Source of the DNA: Acheta domesticus
Lineage: Eukaryota; Arthropoda; Insecta; Orthoptera; Gryllidae
Length of the DNA stretch: 64,000 nucleotides
NCBI GenBank assembly: GCA_031308135.1
Contig: JAHLJT010008756.1
Span: forward strand, 66,390,026 to 66,454,025
Direction: 5' to 3'
Within the stretch, counting starts at the first letter, position 1. Each line of letters starts with the position of its first letter. The notes beneath the pieces are model-generated. The model saw nothing but the letters and a program-made list of their open reading frames with translations. It ran no database searches and was not told the DNA's origin. The position numbers and the translations under genes were made by a program. Positions 43,935-54,418 of the stretch are shown here, one piece after another.

Positions 43935-44645
43935 CTCGAACACAGGCAACATTCCAGAACACAATTTCGGAAGCACGTAGCTGGAAATATCTGAGCGTAA
44001 TAATTCGAAGAGATATCAGCGGGGATAGTTGGACATTCTACTACGCAGAAGGTTTGGAATGTTCACTTTGTTATGCCCTAATTATAGAAACCTAACTGAA
44101 ATACCAAAATAGAGGCGTACACATTCTTGATTCGTTCCATAATGAAAAACGGAGTAGTGTTCTGGAATCCTTAATGGAACGGTCATATTAAAACACTGAA
44201 GCGAGTTCATAAAATAGCGGTTTAATTCGCATACAGAAGCAATGGGATAAATGTCAAGTGGTAATCATTAGATATACGTAAAAGGAATCACGACTGTGTG
44301 GCTTCTTCAAGGAGTATACAAAGCCACTGACATGGAAAGTTATTAGTGAAAAACTTGAAATGCCATTTTACCTAACTAGGGGCAACCACTATCACAAAAT
44401 AAAATGCACAAAATGCAAAGAACGGACACAGGAATATTCAACTTCGTGAATAGTACCATTGTTTACTGGAATTATCTACCTGCAGAGGTGCAAAGAACTC
44501 TTCTAAGGAGCACGCATGTGATGCGTTTGAGAGTTCTTAAGAGCATAAGTGTAGAGTGCAGTAATACGCAAAGACGTGCTGTGGCGTTTTTCAGGATAAC
44601 GATAGACCAACAAAAGCGCGGCCATGTGTCATATATTGGTCTTTA
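43935..44645 (+). pseudogene. LINE reverse transcriptase 3' end, decayed
   Basis: Fragments in order but in different frames: SWKYLSVIIRRDISGDSW (LINE motif W.YLGV.I...L.W), a segment like WNPWNGHIKTLKRVHKIAV (VWDP...I..LE.VQ..A), FAYRSNG, and finally RTDTGIFNFVNSTIVYWNYL and PAEV (F.N.T...WN.LPAEV). This order is standard for the C-terminus of arthropod CR1/Jockey-group polymerases. Several stops; dead. The last 80 codons (44404-44646) happen to be open. Confidence 0.7.
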
Positions 44646-44934
44646 ATATACTAGAAATTATTGAGCAGCAATAAGACATGCTTTAATTTGTTATGTTAAG
44701 AGAATAGAGTAGAAAAGGGGCCGGATAGTGTTTATTTTATCTATTTTTCGTATTTTTTATCGTAATTTTTTATTGAACTGTCACCGATTGTACGCTTATT
44801 TGTAGGAATAAATCAATATTATGATTATAATTTTTTTGCTCGCGTATAGGGCGACTCGGACCACGCGTACATACCTACTGCCTTTACCGGGGCTCAGAAA
44901 CAATTTCTCGGTGGCAGGGCATGAAACATCATTA

Positions 44935-45161
44935 GGGGGAATCAGCTTTTCGCTGGATCCCGTTTTTATCCCCCAGGGTTGTTAGCCCTGGGGGTATGGA
45001 AGATGAAATAATGATGATAATGAGGGATGAAAGGACGCCACACACATGCAGACATACATACACAAATACACCCATCTCCGAGGCGGGATTCGCACCCGCG
45101 ACCCTGCGGCTTGAGATCACCACAGCACTACTGGCTTAGCGATCTCGGCCAAGGGGCCGAA
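44935..45161 (-). repeat. tRNA-derived SINE
   Basis: On the minus strand it starts GGCCCCTTGGCCGAGATCGC (A-box region) and has GGTGCGAATCCCGCC (B box) at the proper distance, followed by a GT-rich body and a palindromic end CCCCCAGGGCTAACAACCCT (self-complementary CCCCAGGG/CCCTGGGG at 44972-44995). Its 5' boundary is exactly the (ATT)n tract at 45162. Confidence 0.7.
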
Positions 45162-45209
<48 letters not shown>

Positions 45210-45210
45210 G
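45162..45210. repeat. (ATT)n microsatellite between SINE and LINE copy A
   Basis: About 16 units. It borders the SINE on one side and LINE copy A on the other. Confidence 0.95.
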
Positions 45211-45783
45211 TTCTTCTTCCTATTATTATTTTTCCTCTACATCACAACTAAAGACGTTATGAGTCGGCTGAATATAAAATCTACTCCAGGTTGCAACCAG
45301 CTACCTAAGGAGCAGATCAAGGGACTGTCGGTGCCTCTGCAATACAAAGTACGTTGCGCAAAATGTGGACTGTTCTAAATAAAGCAATTTCTTGCACTTG
45401 ACAGACTTCTAAAATTATCTGGGAGTTTAGCCAAGTTGTCACACAAATTTTGCAGAACAAGTCCCAGAGCTCCGATGACTATCTGGACGACCTGTGCTTT
45501 TACGCTCCACATTCGGCTGATCTCAATTTCCAAACTTGTAGTATTTAAGACGTTTCTCTGCCTCCTTGGTTACGACGTTTTAATCGCAATGCACAGCAAC
45601 ATCTACAAGGAGACACTATTTTTTCTCCAAATCTCGGATAAATATCCAGTTTGTTTGCCGCTATCGTGCGACCAGTTTGAATTTGTTGGTCGTACAGTAT
45701 CGTACACAATCCAACAGACGTCACCGGTTTCGGTGAATGTTCGTACCACTTGGGGCATGTTTGGAACTTTGGGGGCGGTACAG
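45211..45783 (-). mobile_element. LINE 3' end, copy A (restriction-like endonuclease type)
   Basis: Minus-strand copy of the same 3' end as 45826-46380, about 85-90% identical by eye: shared blocks include the reverse complements of GGCTGAATATAAAATCTACT, CAGGTTGCAACCAGCTACCT and TCGTACACAATCCAACAGAC. It is truncated at the 5' side, where it meets the next (ATT)n tract, and carries more lesions than copy B. Its 3' end also abuts (ATT)n. Confidence 0.75.

Positions 45784-45825
<42 letters not shown>
45784..45825. repeat. (ATT)n microsatellite between LINE copies A and B
   Basis: About 14 units separating two head-to-tail copies of one LINE 3' end. Confidence 0.95.
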
Positions 45826-45826
<1 letters not shown>

Positions 45827-46022
45827 CTCTAAATCACGACTAAAGATGTTATGTGTCGGCTGAATATAAAATCTACTCCAGGTTGCAACCAGCTACCTAA
45901 GGAGTAGATCTAGGGACTGTCGGTGCCTCTATAATATTTTGCGCAAAATGTGGGCTGTTCCAAAGAAAGCGATTTCTTGCACTTCCCAGTCTTTTGAATT
46001 ACCTGAGAGTTTAGACAAGTTC

Positions 46023-46304
46023 TTACACAAATTTCACAAATCCCAGAGCTCCGATAACTACCGGGACGACCTGTGCTTTTACGCCCCACATTCGGCTGAT
46101 CTCGATTTCCAAACTCTTGTATTTAAGACGTTTCTCTGCCTCCTTGGTAACGACGTTTTGATCACAAGCTACAGCAACATCGACAAGTAAACACGATTTG
46201 TTCTCCAAATCCCGGATGCCTATATCCGGTTTGTTTGCTGCTATCGTGCGATACGTTTGAATTTGTTGGTCGTACAATATCGTACACAATCCAACAGACT
46301 TCAC
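46023..46304 (-). pseudogene. LINE copy B: restriction-like endonuclease domain
   Basis: 93 codons containing ANKPDIGIRDLENKSCLLVD, then VAVACDQNVVTKEAEKRLKY and a closing VPVVIGALGFV. The KPD (P26, D27), the VDV strand (D42) and the downstream K..KY (K61) resemble a PD-(D/E)xK nuclease as in R2/R4-type LINEs. It follows the zinc motif by about 75 residues, the normal order. It is open here but cut off from upstream parts by frameshifts. Confidence 0.6.
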
Positions 46305-46462
46305 CGGTTTCGGTGAGTGTTCGTACCACTTGGGGCATGTGTTCGGAACTTCGAGGGCGGTACAGATCTGCCAGTGGAGTTAGCTACACACCCTGTCGTG
46401 TCTTTTCAAGTATTCGGTCTTTGCTAGGATTGGACAAGCTGAGACAATATGATCAATGGTTT

Positions 46463-46888
46463 CTACGTGTTCCTGACAAATGCGGCATTTATCATCTTGG
46501 GAAATTTGAGAACCGCTTTATCATAATGTGTTCTCAAGGCCTGATCTTGGGCAGCTATTACAAGTGCTTCCGATTCTGGCTTCATTCTTCCCCTTTTAAG
46601 CCACGTAAATGATTGATCTTTATTGATCTGCATCTTGTCCATTCTTTTTAGGTATTGTCCGCGGAGTGGTTTGTCTTTCCACGATTTCTTTAACATTTTT
46701 TGTGTCTCAAATTTCATATTAAGTAGCATCAGAAGTTCAGTGTCTATGTCATTCTGGGTGTCTTGCATAGTCTTGTTCGCAATGCTTCTTGCTACACTTA
46801 CAATGCCTCTGTTTCCCATTCTTCGGTCAGATTTCATGACCTGCCTCATTGATGGGTCATCTTGATTGCTGACTACATACTCTCCCAT
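46463..46888 (-). pseudogene. LINE copy B: region between RT and zinc motif
   Basis: 141 open codons ending with SFTWLKRGRMKPESEALVIA and AQDQALRTHYDKAV, a conserved block before the zinc motif in this LINE type. The frame then shifts: the real continuation (DDKCRICQEHVETIDHIVSA followed by CPILAKTEYL) is in another frame at about 46380-46480 and gives CX2CX8HX4C. Confidence 0.65.
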
Positions 46889-46901
46889 CCCGGTTATTGC
46901 A

Positions 46902-46903
<2 letters not shown>

Positions 46904-46958
<55 letters not shown>
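46904..46958. repeat. (ATT)n microsatellite at the 5' side of LINE copy B
   Basis: About 18 units. Confidence 0.95.
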
Positions 46959-46959
<1 letters not shown>

Positions 46960-46960
<1 letters not shown>

Positions 46961-49266
46961 TGCTTTTATTTTATTTAATAGTTTTTCTTGAGTTATGTGT
47001 ATGTATTGTAGAGATCACTTTTATTAAGGGCTCGGGGCACGAGCCACACTTCGACCAAACTCGGAATATTGATATTTACGATTAGAGAGAGGTTTCTGTT
47101 CCAAGTCCTTCACACATGCGCTGCAGAACTATATATTAAATCATCTCTCATTGCTTCAAAATGTTTCAGGGAATGTCCTCTTATTCTCACTGTGAAAAAT
47201 TAATAAAGAGTATCCTACTCTTTCAATATGTATCAATTCTGTAAAACTCATTGTGCAATAAAATTCAAGGTATTCAACTCACCAAAGAAAATAGATTACC
47301 CTTGTATACGTAGTCCAAAGAATATTTGTTGTTGTAAAAAATGTCAGTGTGCCTGGAGAATCATTGTAGTGAGGAGGAAGTTGATTCCTCAGGAAGTCGG
47401 ATCTACGTACAGGGACACATGAACAGCCAGAAGGACTCACGATATATTTCTTGATTAGTTACGAAATATACATGGAATTAGCTACAGTTTTGCCTTGAAC
47501 ATTTAATGATATCTATTTTTAACTTCTGTATACAAGGTTTGTATTTACGCATATGAATGTAGTATATCCTGATTATGCGGAAGTACCGAGTGCTTCCGTC
47601 CGTATGTGGTTGAAACGATAGGCACACTTACGCACAAAGCCAGATGCGGAGTTTGGAGAAGTAAGAAGGAATTAAAAGAAGAGTAGGAATAAGTGTAATA
47701 AGAACAAACCATATATATTCAAAATTTGTGGGAAATATAAATGTATTTGAACGTTTTCCTGAACATACTTTAAGTTTTTACCTTAATATAGCTGTTAAGA
47801 GAAAGATTTCACTTATGTGGGAATCTAAAGTCTTTCTTTCGATTATAACAAGTTATTACGTTTTTATAGACAGCATTGACGTTAGTCTTATACCTGATAT
47901 TCTCGTCGATTACGGCAATCGCATAGTATTTTTTAAAAATTAGACAGTTTGTCTCTAACAAATCGGAAGAAGTTTCCTCGCGTTTACGATTTACTTAAAC
48001 AACAATCCTTACCCTCTTATTAAATAATTGATAATACTTTTTGTCAAACTATACCCTGCATTATGGACAGAAATCAAAATAAAATTATATATCACATCGA
48101 TACAACAATATTCTCACTTTGAGGCAATAGAATGTGTTCTTTTCTACTTGCACTTCCCGATTATGATCATACTTATCATTACCTATCATTGCTTATCAAA
48201 AGGAGGAATTAATTTGTGAACTTTCATTATTCGGCCAATATTGACAACAAACAAACATTTGAATGTCTTGATTCTTTTCCTTTCAACTATGATCACAGGT
48301 AATAAACAAATTATGACCTTTCGACACTTCGGTGCAGGCATCTGGGCGGTTGGCAATATGTTGTCGCAGCAAGTAATGAAATTCTCAGTTCACTTACCTG
48401 TATTAATTAATTGGGAACTCTTTGGATTTTGCATCTAAATTTCGTAAATTGTATTAGTAATAATTTAAACATTATTGGTATCTTGATAATGTCATCGACT
48501 TAACTTCAGGTGTTTTAGATTCTAGAAAAATATTTCGTTTTTTGTTTTATTGTTCGTAAATTCCCCATTTTCACTGGTACTACATAGATTCACATTCAGC
48601 TGTGATAAACTTTTATCGTTCGTAATGACGGTGAAAGGTTGATAAATCTTAGCATGTCATTCACTGTTGAGGAATCCCACTGTACTTAATACTGTATGTG
48701 ATACTCTACGTAGTACGTATTCTGAATTTCTACACAAAAGCACGATGACACATTTATTCCATAGTCAGTTTGCCAATCATTGATGATGCTATTTAATTAT
48801 GCCAATTTATGCCAATTTACATGACGTCAAGAGGTTTTTAATAGATGTTGACAGAAATAATACGCAGAAAATTAACAAAATGAATTTAAATATTGTTTAT
48901 CGTGATGTTCAAAGGGTATATTTGTGTTTAGAAATGATTTTTATTTACAAACATAAACGAAATTGCCTTTGCATCACATCCTTAATGGACGCAGGTGACA
49001 AGGACGACATTAGAATCAAGGTGCTTACCTAATGAATTATGCGTCAGTGAATATTGATGTGATTAACCTTTGCCTTCTGTTATATCCTCTCTCCCGCCGT
49101 ACCATTAGTACCCGTAACGCCCAAGGCAGCACTAGTGAGGCGTCGTGTCCACTACACAAATCCTCGCTGTGAAGTGCAGTCCACTTTAGCTCCAGGTAGC
49201 ACCGTCAGCCAGAGGTGGGATTCAGAGGGGCAACTGCCCCCCCCCCGATCTTGGGACAAATTAAAA

Positions 49267-49352
<86 letters not shown>

Positions 49353-49914
49353 CATTTCGCGGTCCTTCAAATTTATATTATAAAAATATTTACTTGTTTC
49401 TGTATTTTGAGAAGAAATTTAATAATAATTGAGCGAATAATAATATTATTCAGCTGAGCTAATAACATACTTTAATAAATTGGTGTTCAATATTATAAAA
49501 CGGGCGGCGTGATAATGTTCAACGTTATTGTGAATTTCTCTTATTTAAAAAATCCTCTTTCAAGTATATTTTGCTTTTAAACGTTATTTACTTGGAAATT
49601 AAACAGTTTCGACCCTAAAATCATGAGTCATAACACTCAAATTAACTCTCAAAAAGAAAGAGTATTTCCCGTTTATTATAGACTATAGATAAACCTAAAA
49701 ATACTTTCGATCTTGTAAAAAAACGAAGATTGCGTTTTAATTAAAATAATTTATTAATGTAGATTTTAAAATATGCATCCTACACTTATGTACAAACATT
49801 TGAAATCATAATAAATAATAAACACTTTAAATATTTGGGTAAATGACTCACAGTGAAAAATGCATCGTTGAATTAACAGTGCGGACCGTAGAAATAACAA
49901 TGAGGATCGTCATC
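46960..49914. other. Non-coding apart from a dinucleotide tract
   Basis: AT-rich. No frame above 82 codons outside simple repeats; nothing recognised. Confidence 0.4.
49269..49350. repeat. Compound (GT)n(AT)n microsatellite
   Basis: About 14 GT units followed by about 27 AT units. The alternating purine-pyrimidine run could adopt Z-DNA or cruciform structure. Confidence 0.95.
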
Positions 49915-50130
49915 TGTGTTATGTAATGCTGCGCAAAAAAATGGCAAATTTTCGGCAGAAGAACTCTTTATTATATGGTCATGGACACGAAAAAGTCGAT
50001 AAATTCAGTTCCTAAATGTAAAAATAATCTTCTAACACGTAGTGTAGCAAGAATCTATTTTATAGGTCCTTGATACCGTTAAATCGATTCACGGCAAAAC
50101 GTCTGTCCGTCCGTCTGTGAACAACGTCTG
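49915..50130 (+). repeat. Dispersed repeat family copy (unexpanded core)
   Basis: Begins TTATGTAATGCTGCGCAAAA, with AAATTTTCGGC, AACACGTAGTGTAGCAAGAA, AGGTCCTTGATACCG and an AACGTCTGTCCGTCCGTCTG core. It matches the minus strand of 1-1275 but the core is only about 20 bp. It stops shortly after the core (3'-truncated). Confidence 0.75.
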
Positions 50131-52528
50131 TCTTTAAAAAAAGGTAATTTTAAGCCACTCATTGAATCTCATTTGAAATTTATTTCTGGCACCACTTAGT
50201 AGGTTTGACATATTTATAGTACCGGCAAATTCGAGTTTTGCGGAGCTATTGGAATTAAATAGAATAACACTCGCCTGACTCAGAAGTATTCTTAAACCTT
50301 ACTGGTTCATATATCAGGAGGGAAATATTCTATTTGGAATTAGCAATCAGCCAAAGGGAAAGCAGGAATATTCTTCTGTCTAGGATTAATCCATCAGCCT
50401 TTTGCGCCTTGGCTAAAATTTGTTGCTATTTTTTTCAGTGGTAGGTCGTTAACTTTTTTTGTGTAGCAATTGTAAAGCATAGTACATTGATTTTTTTCTA
50501 CTGGGTGCTTTTAGATTATAACTAGTTGTCACTGCTCGAGGATTTAAAAAGGAAAGTCATTAGTTCTTGCAGTGTAGAAATGTCACCAGCACCTTGTGTC
50601 TGAATTAGTAACTAGGAAAATTCGATATTGAAATTAGGACAAGGAGGAATTCAATAAAAATTCTAACCTTGGCGAATAATTCAGTGAGAAACATGTGAAA
50701 CAAGATCGAAAATCTGAAGATGCCTAATAAATAGAGCTGCTACTAAATTGAGACAGGTCCAGTATGTTGTTTTTTGGGGGAAGGGGTGGGAAAATATGTC
50801 TTCAATTCTTTCTTGTCTTGTAGGAGCAAGAGTTTTCAATCTTTTTGCCATGACGGAAATAAAAATCGTGTTTTTTCCATTGGAAATCGCCATTTGTAGT
50901 AGTCAAATTTCATAATGTTCTTAATATTAGATAGCAGTATGCGAGAAAGTAAAAAATTGATAATTTCAATGTTAATCCTACAATAATCTTCCGCACTTGG
51001 GCGGAAGGGAAATGCCTTTGCTGATCTTCACAGAACATTAAAGCAATGCCGAGAGTGGCTTTCGCTTTTCCTCATTCCAGTAAAGAAAAGGAAGATTGAT
51101 TGACAAAAATAATAAATGTTATGATATGTTATTTTGCAAAGAGTTTCAAGAATGAGGATTATTTATTGACCGGAAACCGAACTGCACTTTTTGTTCGCCC
51201 TTATAATGAAACGCTGCTTTGCTAATCAAGTATTGTGTTGTCTCTTATTCAGAGCATTTGATTTAATATCAAATGCAGAACAATTAAGCGTTTCAACCTT
51301 CTTTATTTCGCTATTTGGCTTTGTGTTTCAATCCTTAATTTTTCGCGTAATTAAAGCAGCAAGGTACGTTGTCTATCGGCCATAAAACAAGAATATTCAT
51401 TTCTTTGGCATCCCGTTTGCGTTAAATGATTGATACTCTAGTATATCTGTTTGTCAGCTTTACACAAACGTCGGTTGTACGACAACTAGAGACGACTGTT
51501 ATCTGGGGTTACCGCCTTATGTCCTGTCTGCAAGATGCATGCCTCACCGTATCCGGTCTGACGCGAAGTCTGCGATGCAAGACGGGACTCCCCGTTCTTC
51601 ATTTGTTTGCACCACGTGGTATCGTCCCAGACCGCGAGATTAAAATAGTGTGGAGTAGACAAAACTGGTTAAAAACTGTCGAGAGCGCCCTTGGTTGTAA
51701 TTCAGTAGAACACCACGTTATGAGTAGGTTTGAAACTCGTCCATTTTACGGTCCTGGCAAGCTCTGAGGAAGATAGTTATTCAATCATTAAGAATTTTAG
51801 GTCACAAACACTGTAATTTAGTAATTCACTACGGAATTAGTGAATACGAAACTTCATCAGGGTTATGACATTGAACAGACTGGGAAGCAAAGAGACGCAT
51901 TTCATAAAAAAAATTTCTCGAGGTTATATAATTAACGATTTTGTTGTAATAATTAATTAAGAATGTATGATTTTGTTGATTTAGAAAGGTACATTTAATA
52001 GTAATAAAATGCAAGTTCTTTGATTACTATTTTACTTCTACATATTTATCTATTAAACATGGAGAACCTGATTTCAGTTTATCTTAAAAAATAATATTAG
52101 ATGTCCCCTGGATTTGAAATTATGAATTACGTGGTCATGAGAATAGAAATATTGATAACCACCCATATAAAACATTTAAATCCCTTGCGTTTTGCTTTAT
52201 AGTTAGTAGCTCCGGCCTTGTGCTATGAGCAGAGTGATGGACGCCCCTGTTCTTCACAAACAACAGAACTATAATAGAGACAGCCCGCGGAGCAACTTTG
52301 TAGTTCTCAAGCAGAAATGTACTATTTTGTTCAAGGTGCGCGAGTTAATCAAGCTTTCAGCTTTTTTGAACCACGAAGATTTTGTGCAGCAGGTTTGGGT
52401 CGAGATTCTTGCACAGCATTTTTGTAATACTATATCGTATACGATACGAGCCCGCTTCTAAGACTCCGCACACGAGCGAAACTAATATTGATAGTATAAC
52501 TGTTGGTGATGTAGATACCTTTTTCAAT
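50131..52528. other. Non-coding, no supported feature
   Basis: AT-rich overall. The plus-strand frame at 51426-51767 (113 codons) lies in a slightly GC-richer patch but has no motif, homologous repeat or splice context I can defend. Confidence 0.4.
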
Positions 52529-52875
52529 TAATGAATGAAAGTCGGGTGTTGTCTGGTATCAAATATTTATTGTAAGGCATAAGATATTTTCAATAGCATG
52601 GCTATCATCCTCAGAGCTATCTGAAAAGTACATAAAACGAATATGAAAAGAAGATTGTAAAAAATTATTTACAAAAATAGTTTTTGTGCAAAAATTTGCA
52701 ATACGCATCTGGCATCAACAATTTTGTACAAAAAGAATTTTTGTAAATAATTTATACAATCTTCATTTCATATTTGTTTTATGTAATTTTCAGATAGCTC
52801 TGAGGATGATAGCCATGCTATCGAAAATATCTTAATTATATTTGATACCAGACAACACCCGTCTTTCATTCATAA
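52529..52875. mobile_element. 341-bp palindromic MITE with TAA target duplication
   Basis: The two arms (52532-52695 and 52712-52872) are inverted copies at about 90% identity: TGAATGAAAGTCGGGTGTTG and GCATGGCTATCATCCTCAGA recur inverted. TAA flanks both ends (52529-52531, 52873-52875). A TWA 3-bp duplication fits PIF/Harbinger-type MITEs. The whole element folds into one hairpin with a loop of about 15-20 nt. No coding capacity. Confidence 0.8.
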
Positions 52876-54179
52876 TATTGATAGCTATAGATTGATATCC
52901 AAAAACTGCATTCCACCAAAATTACCAGATATAACTGCATTACTTGTATTGTACACGATGCAAATAACATGATTACGATAAATAGAATTCAAAGGGGCGC
53001 GGGGGGGGGTGCTGCTTTCTCTACTTTTCCAAAAGATACCAACATATATATGGACCGCACTTGTTGAGCCCCAGCGATTCAAGGATGTGACTTTACGGGA
53101 ATGAAGCATTAGGAGCACATTCTGCCGTCAAAATTTAATTCCATTATTGGAGTCTAAAAACGAAAACGAACAACACGCCCAATCAACCAATCTGCCGTGG
53201 GAGATTCAAGTACCATGGGAGGCTCCTTGGTCATACTGTTCATCGTTCCTATTGGTGCCCATACGCTCACGACTGCTCAAGCACTTAAAAGCCCAAACTA
53301 TACTTCGAAGTACTGATTTGATTGTAAACCAAATTATTGTGTTTGAATCACAGAAATCGATCGTATTTTAGACATGTCTTAAATCATAGAAACGTAGAAA
53401 AAAACAATGTGAAGGAAGGGTAGGTTAAGTTTTGTCAGGTTTTGTGCCAAGGTCAACCGCTTCTAAGTATTATATCCCTATATAGTATTTGAGTAAACTC
53501 GTGTGCGTGCGTGGAGAAAATACGGTTCCGTGCCTCACGGTTAGACCACTTCCCTTGCACCAATCGAGACATACGAGGTGTCATTCGACGCGTTTCGGTC
53601 TCCTGAAGGGAAATTGATAATTTGTTTTTGGGTTCGGCCTGAAGGTTAAAATAAATTTTCAAAAACGAACTTTTGCATGTTTTGGTGCTGACATATTCGC
53701 GAGTACGCCGGGAATTAAACCATTGCCACCTAAATAGATCTATGTAGGTGGCGTTGATTAATCTCCAGTATCCAAAGGCATTTTTTTCGCTCAACACGCC
53801 ATTATTTTCTTTCACGACGTTGGCGACACTGATGTTGACATATTTACGTGAACAATTGAAGTTAACTTGAACAAGTAACGCACGAGGAATATTTCTATTT
53901 AAATTATATCGATAGGCCTAATACCGTATTTAAAAAAAATAATTTGCAAAATCTACGAACAGTATTGCCTTGGATCGTTATAAATTTGAAGAATTTCAAG
54001 TGAATACGGAGAAAACAAAACCGTGAGTAATGTTAGAGAATGAATGAACTACGTTCGACTTCTCACTTTTACGTTCCTAAGTGTACAAATATCGATATCA
54101 ATAAAAATACCGATTTTCAAATGAATGTGACCCACAACTATACATATTAAACTTACCTATTACGTTATTAACATAAACA
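52876..54179. other. Non-coding, no supported feature
   Basis: Contains an antisense 120-codon frame (53453-53815) with no recognisable motif. A G9 run lies at about 53000-53009. Confidence 0.4.
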
Positions 54180-54418
54180 TACAAAAACATGGGCGATGTG
54201 GCCCTAAAGGGAGGTGAACGTGTCCCTCTCTCTTTTCGTCGCCGTCAGCGCGAAGGAGGAGGTTGAATTGCGAGCACAACGAGGGGATATACCCTGAAAT
54301 ACCCCAATACCCTGAAGGGAAAGCACCAGATAAAAATCCCAGCCTACGCCGGGATTCGAACATGGGACCTTCAGGTCAGGAAGCCAGTGCCCTGCCACTG
54401 AGCCATCGCGGATCCTAT
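54180..54418 (-). repeat. tRNA-derived SINE
   Basis: On the minus strand it starts GGATCCGCGATGGCTCAGTG (A-box region), with CATGTTCGAATCCCGGC (B box) about 45 bp later. The body, about 150 bp, includes a GGGTATTTCAGGGTATA motif and ends near GGGCCACATCGCCCATG. It differs from the other two SINE families here. Confidence 0.7.

Larger units (their letters stand above)
45826..46895 (-). mobile_element. LINE 3' end, copy B (restriction-like endonuclease type)
   Basis: Minus strand, about 1.07 kb, 5'-truncated. It encodes, in pieces, the region after the reverse transcriptase: a thumb-like helix, a WLKRGRMKPESEALVIAAQD block, a zinc motif and a PD-(D/E)xK-like endonuclease. Both sides abut (ATT)n tracts. 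LINEs of the R4/Dong type carry this kind of C-terminal endonuclease and Dong is known to sit in TAA repeats, which would explain the position; that assignment is an inference. Confidence 0.7.

Noticed and set aside
44897..47085. Poly-Ile frames over (ATT)n tracts
   Set aside because: Simple-sequence translation.
51426..51767. 113-codon frame
   Set aside because: No recognisable domain, signal peptide, repeat partner or splice context.
53453..53815. 120-codon antisense frame
   Set aside because: No motif and no supporting context; could be chance.
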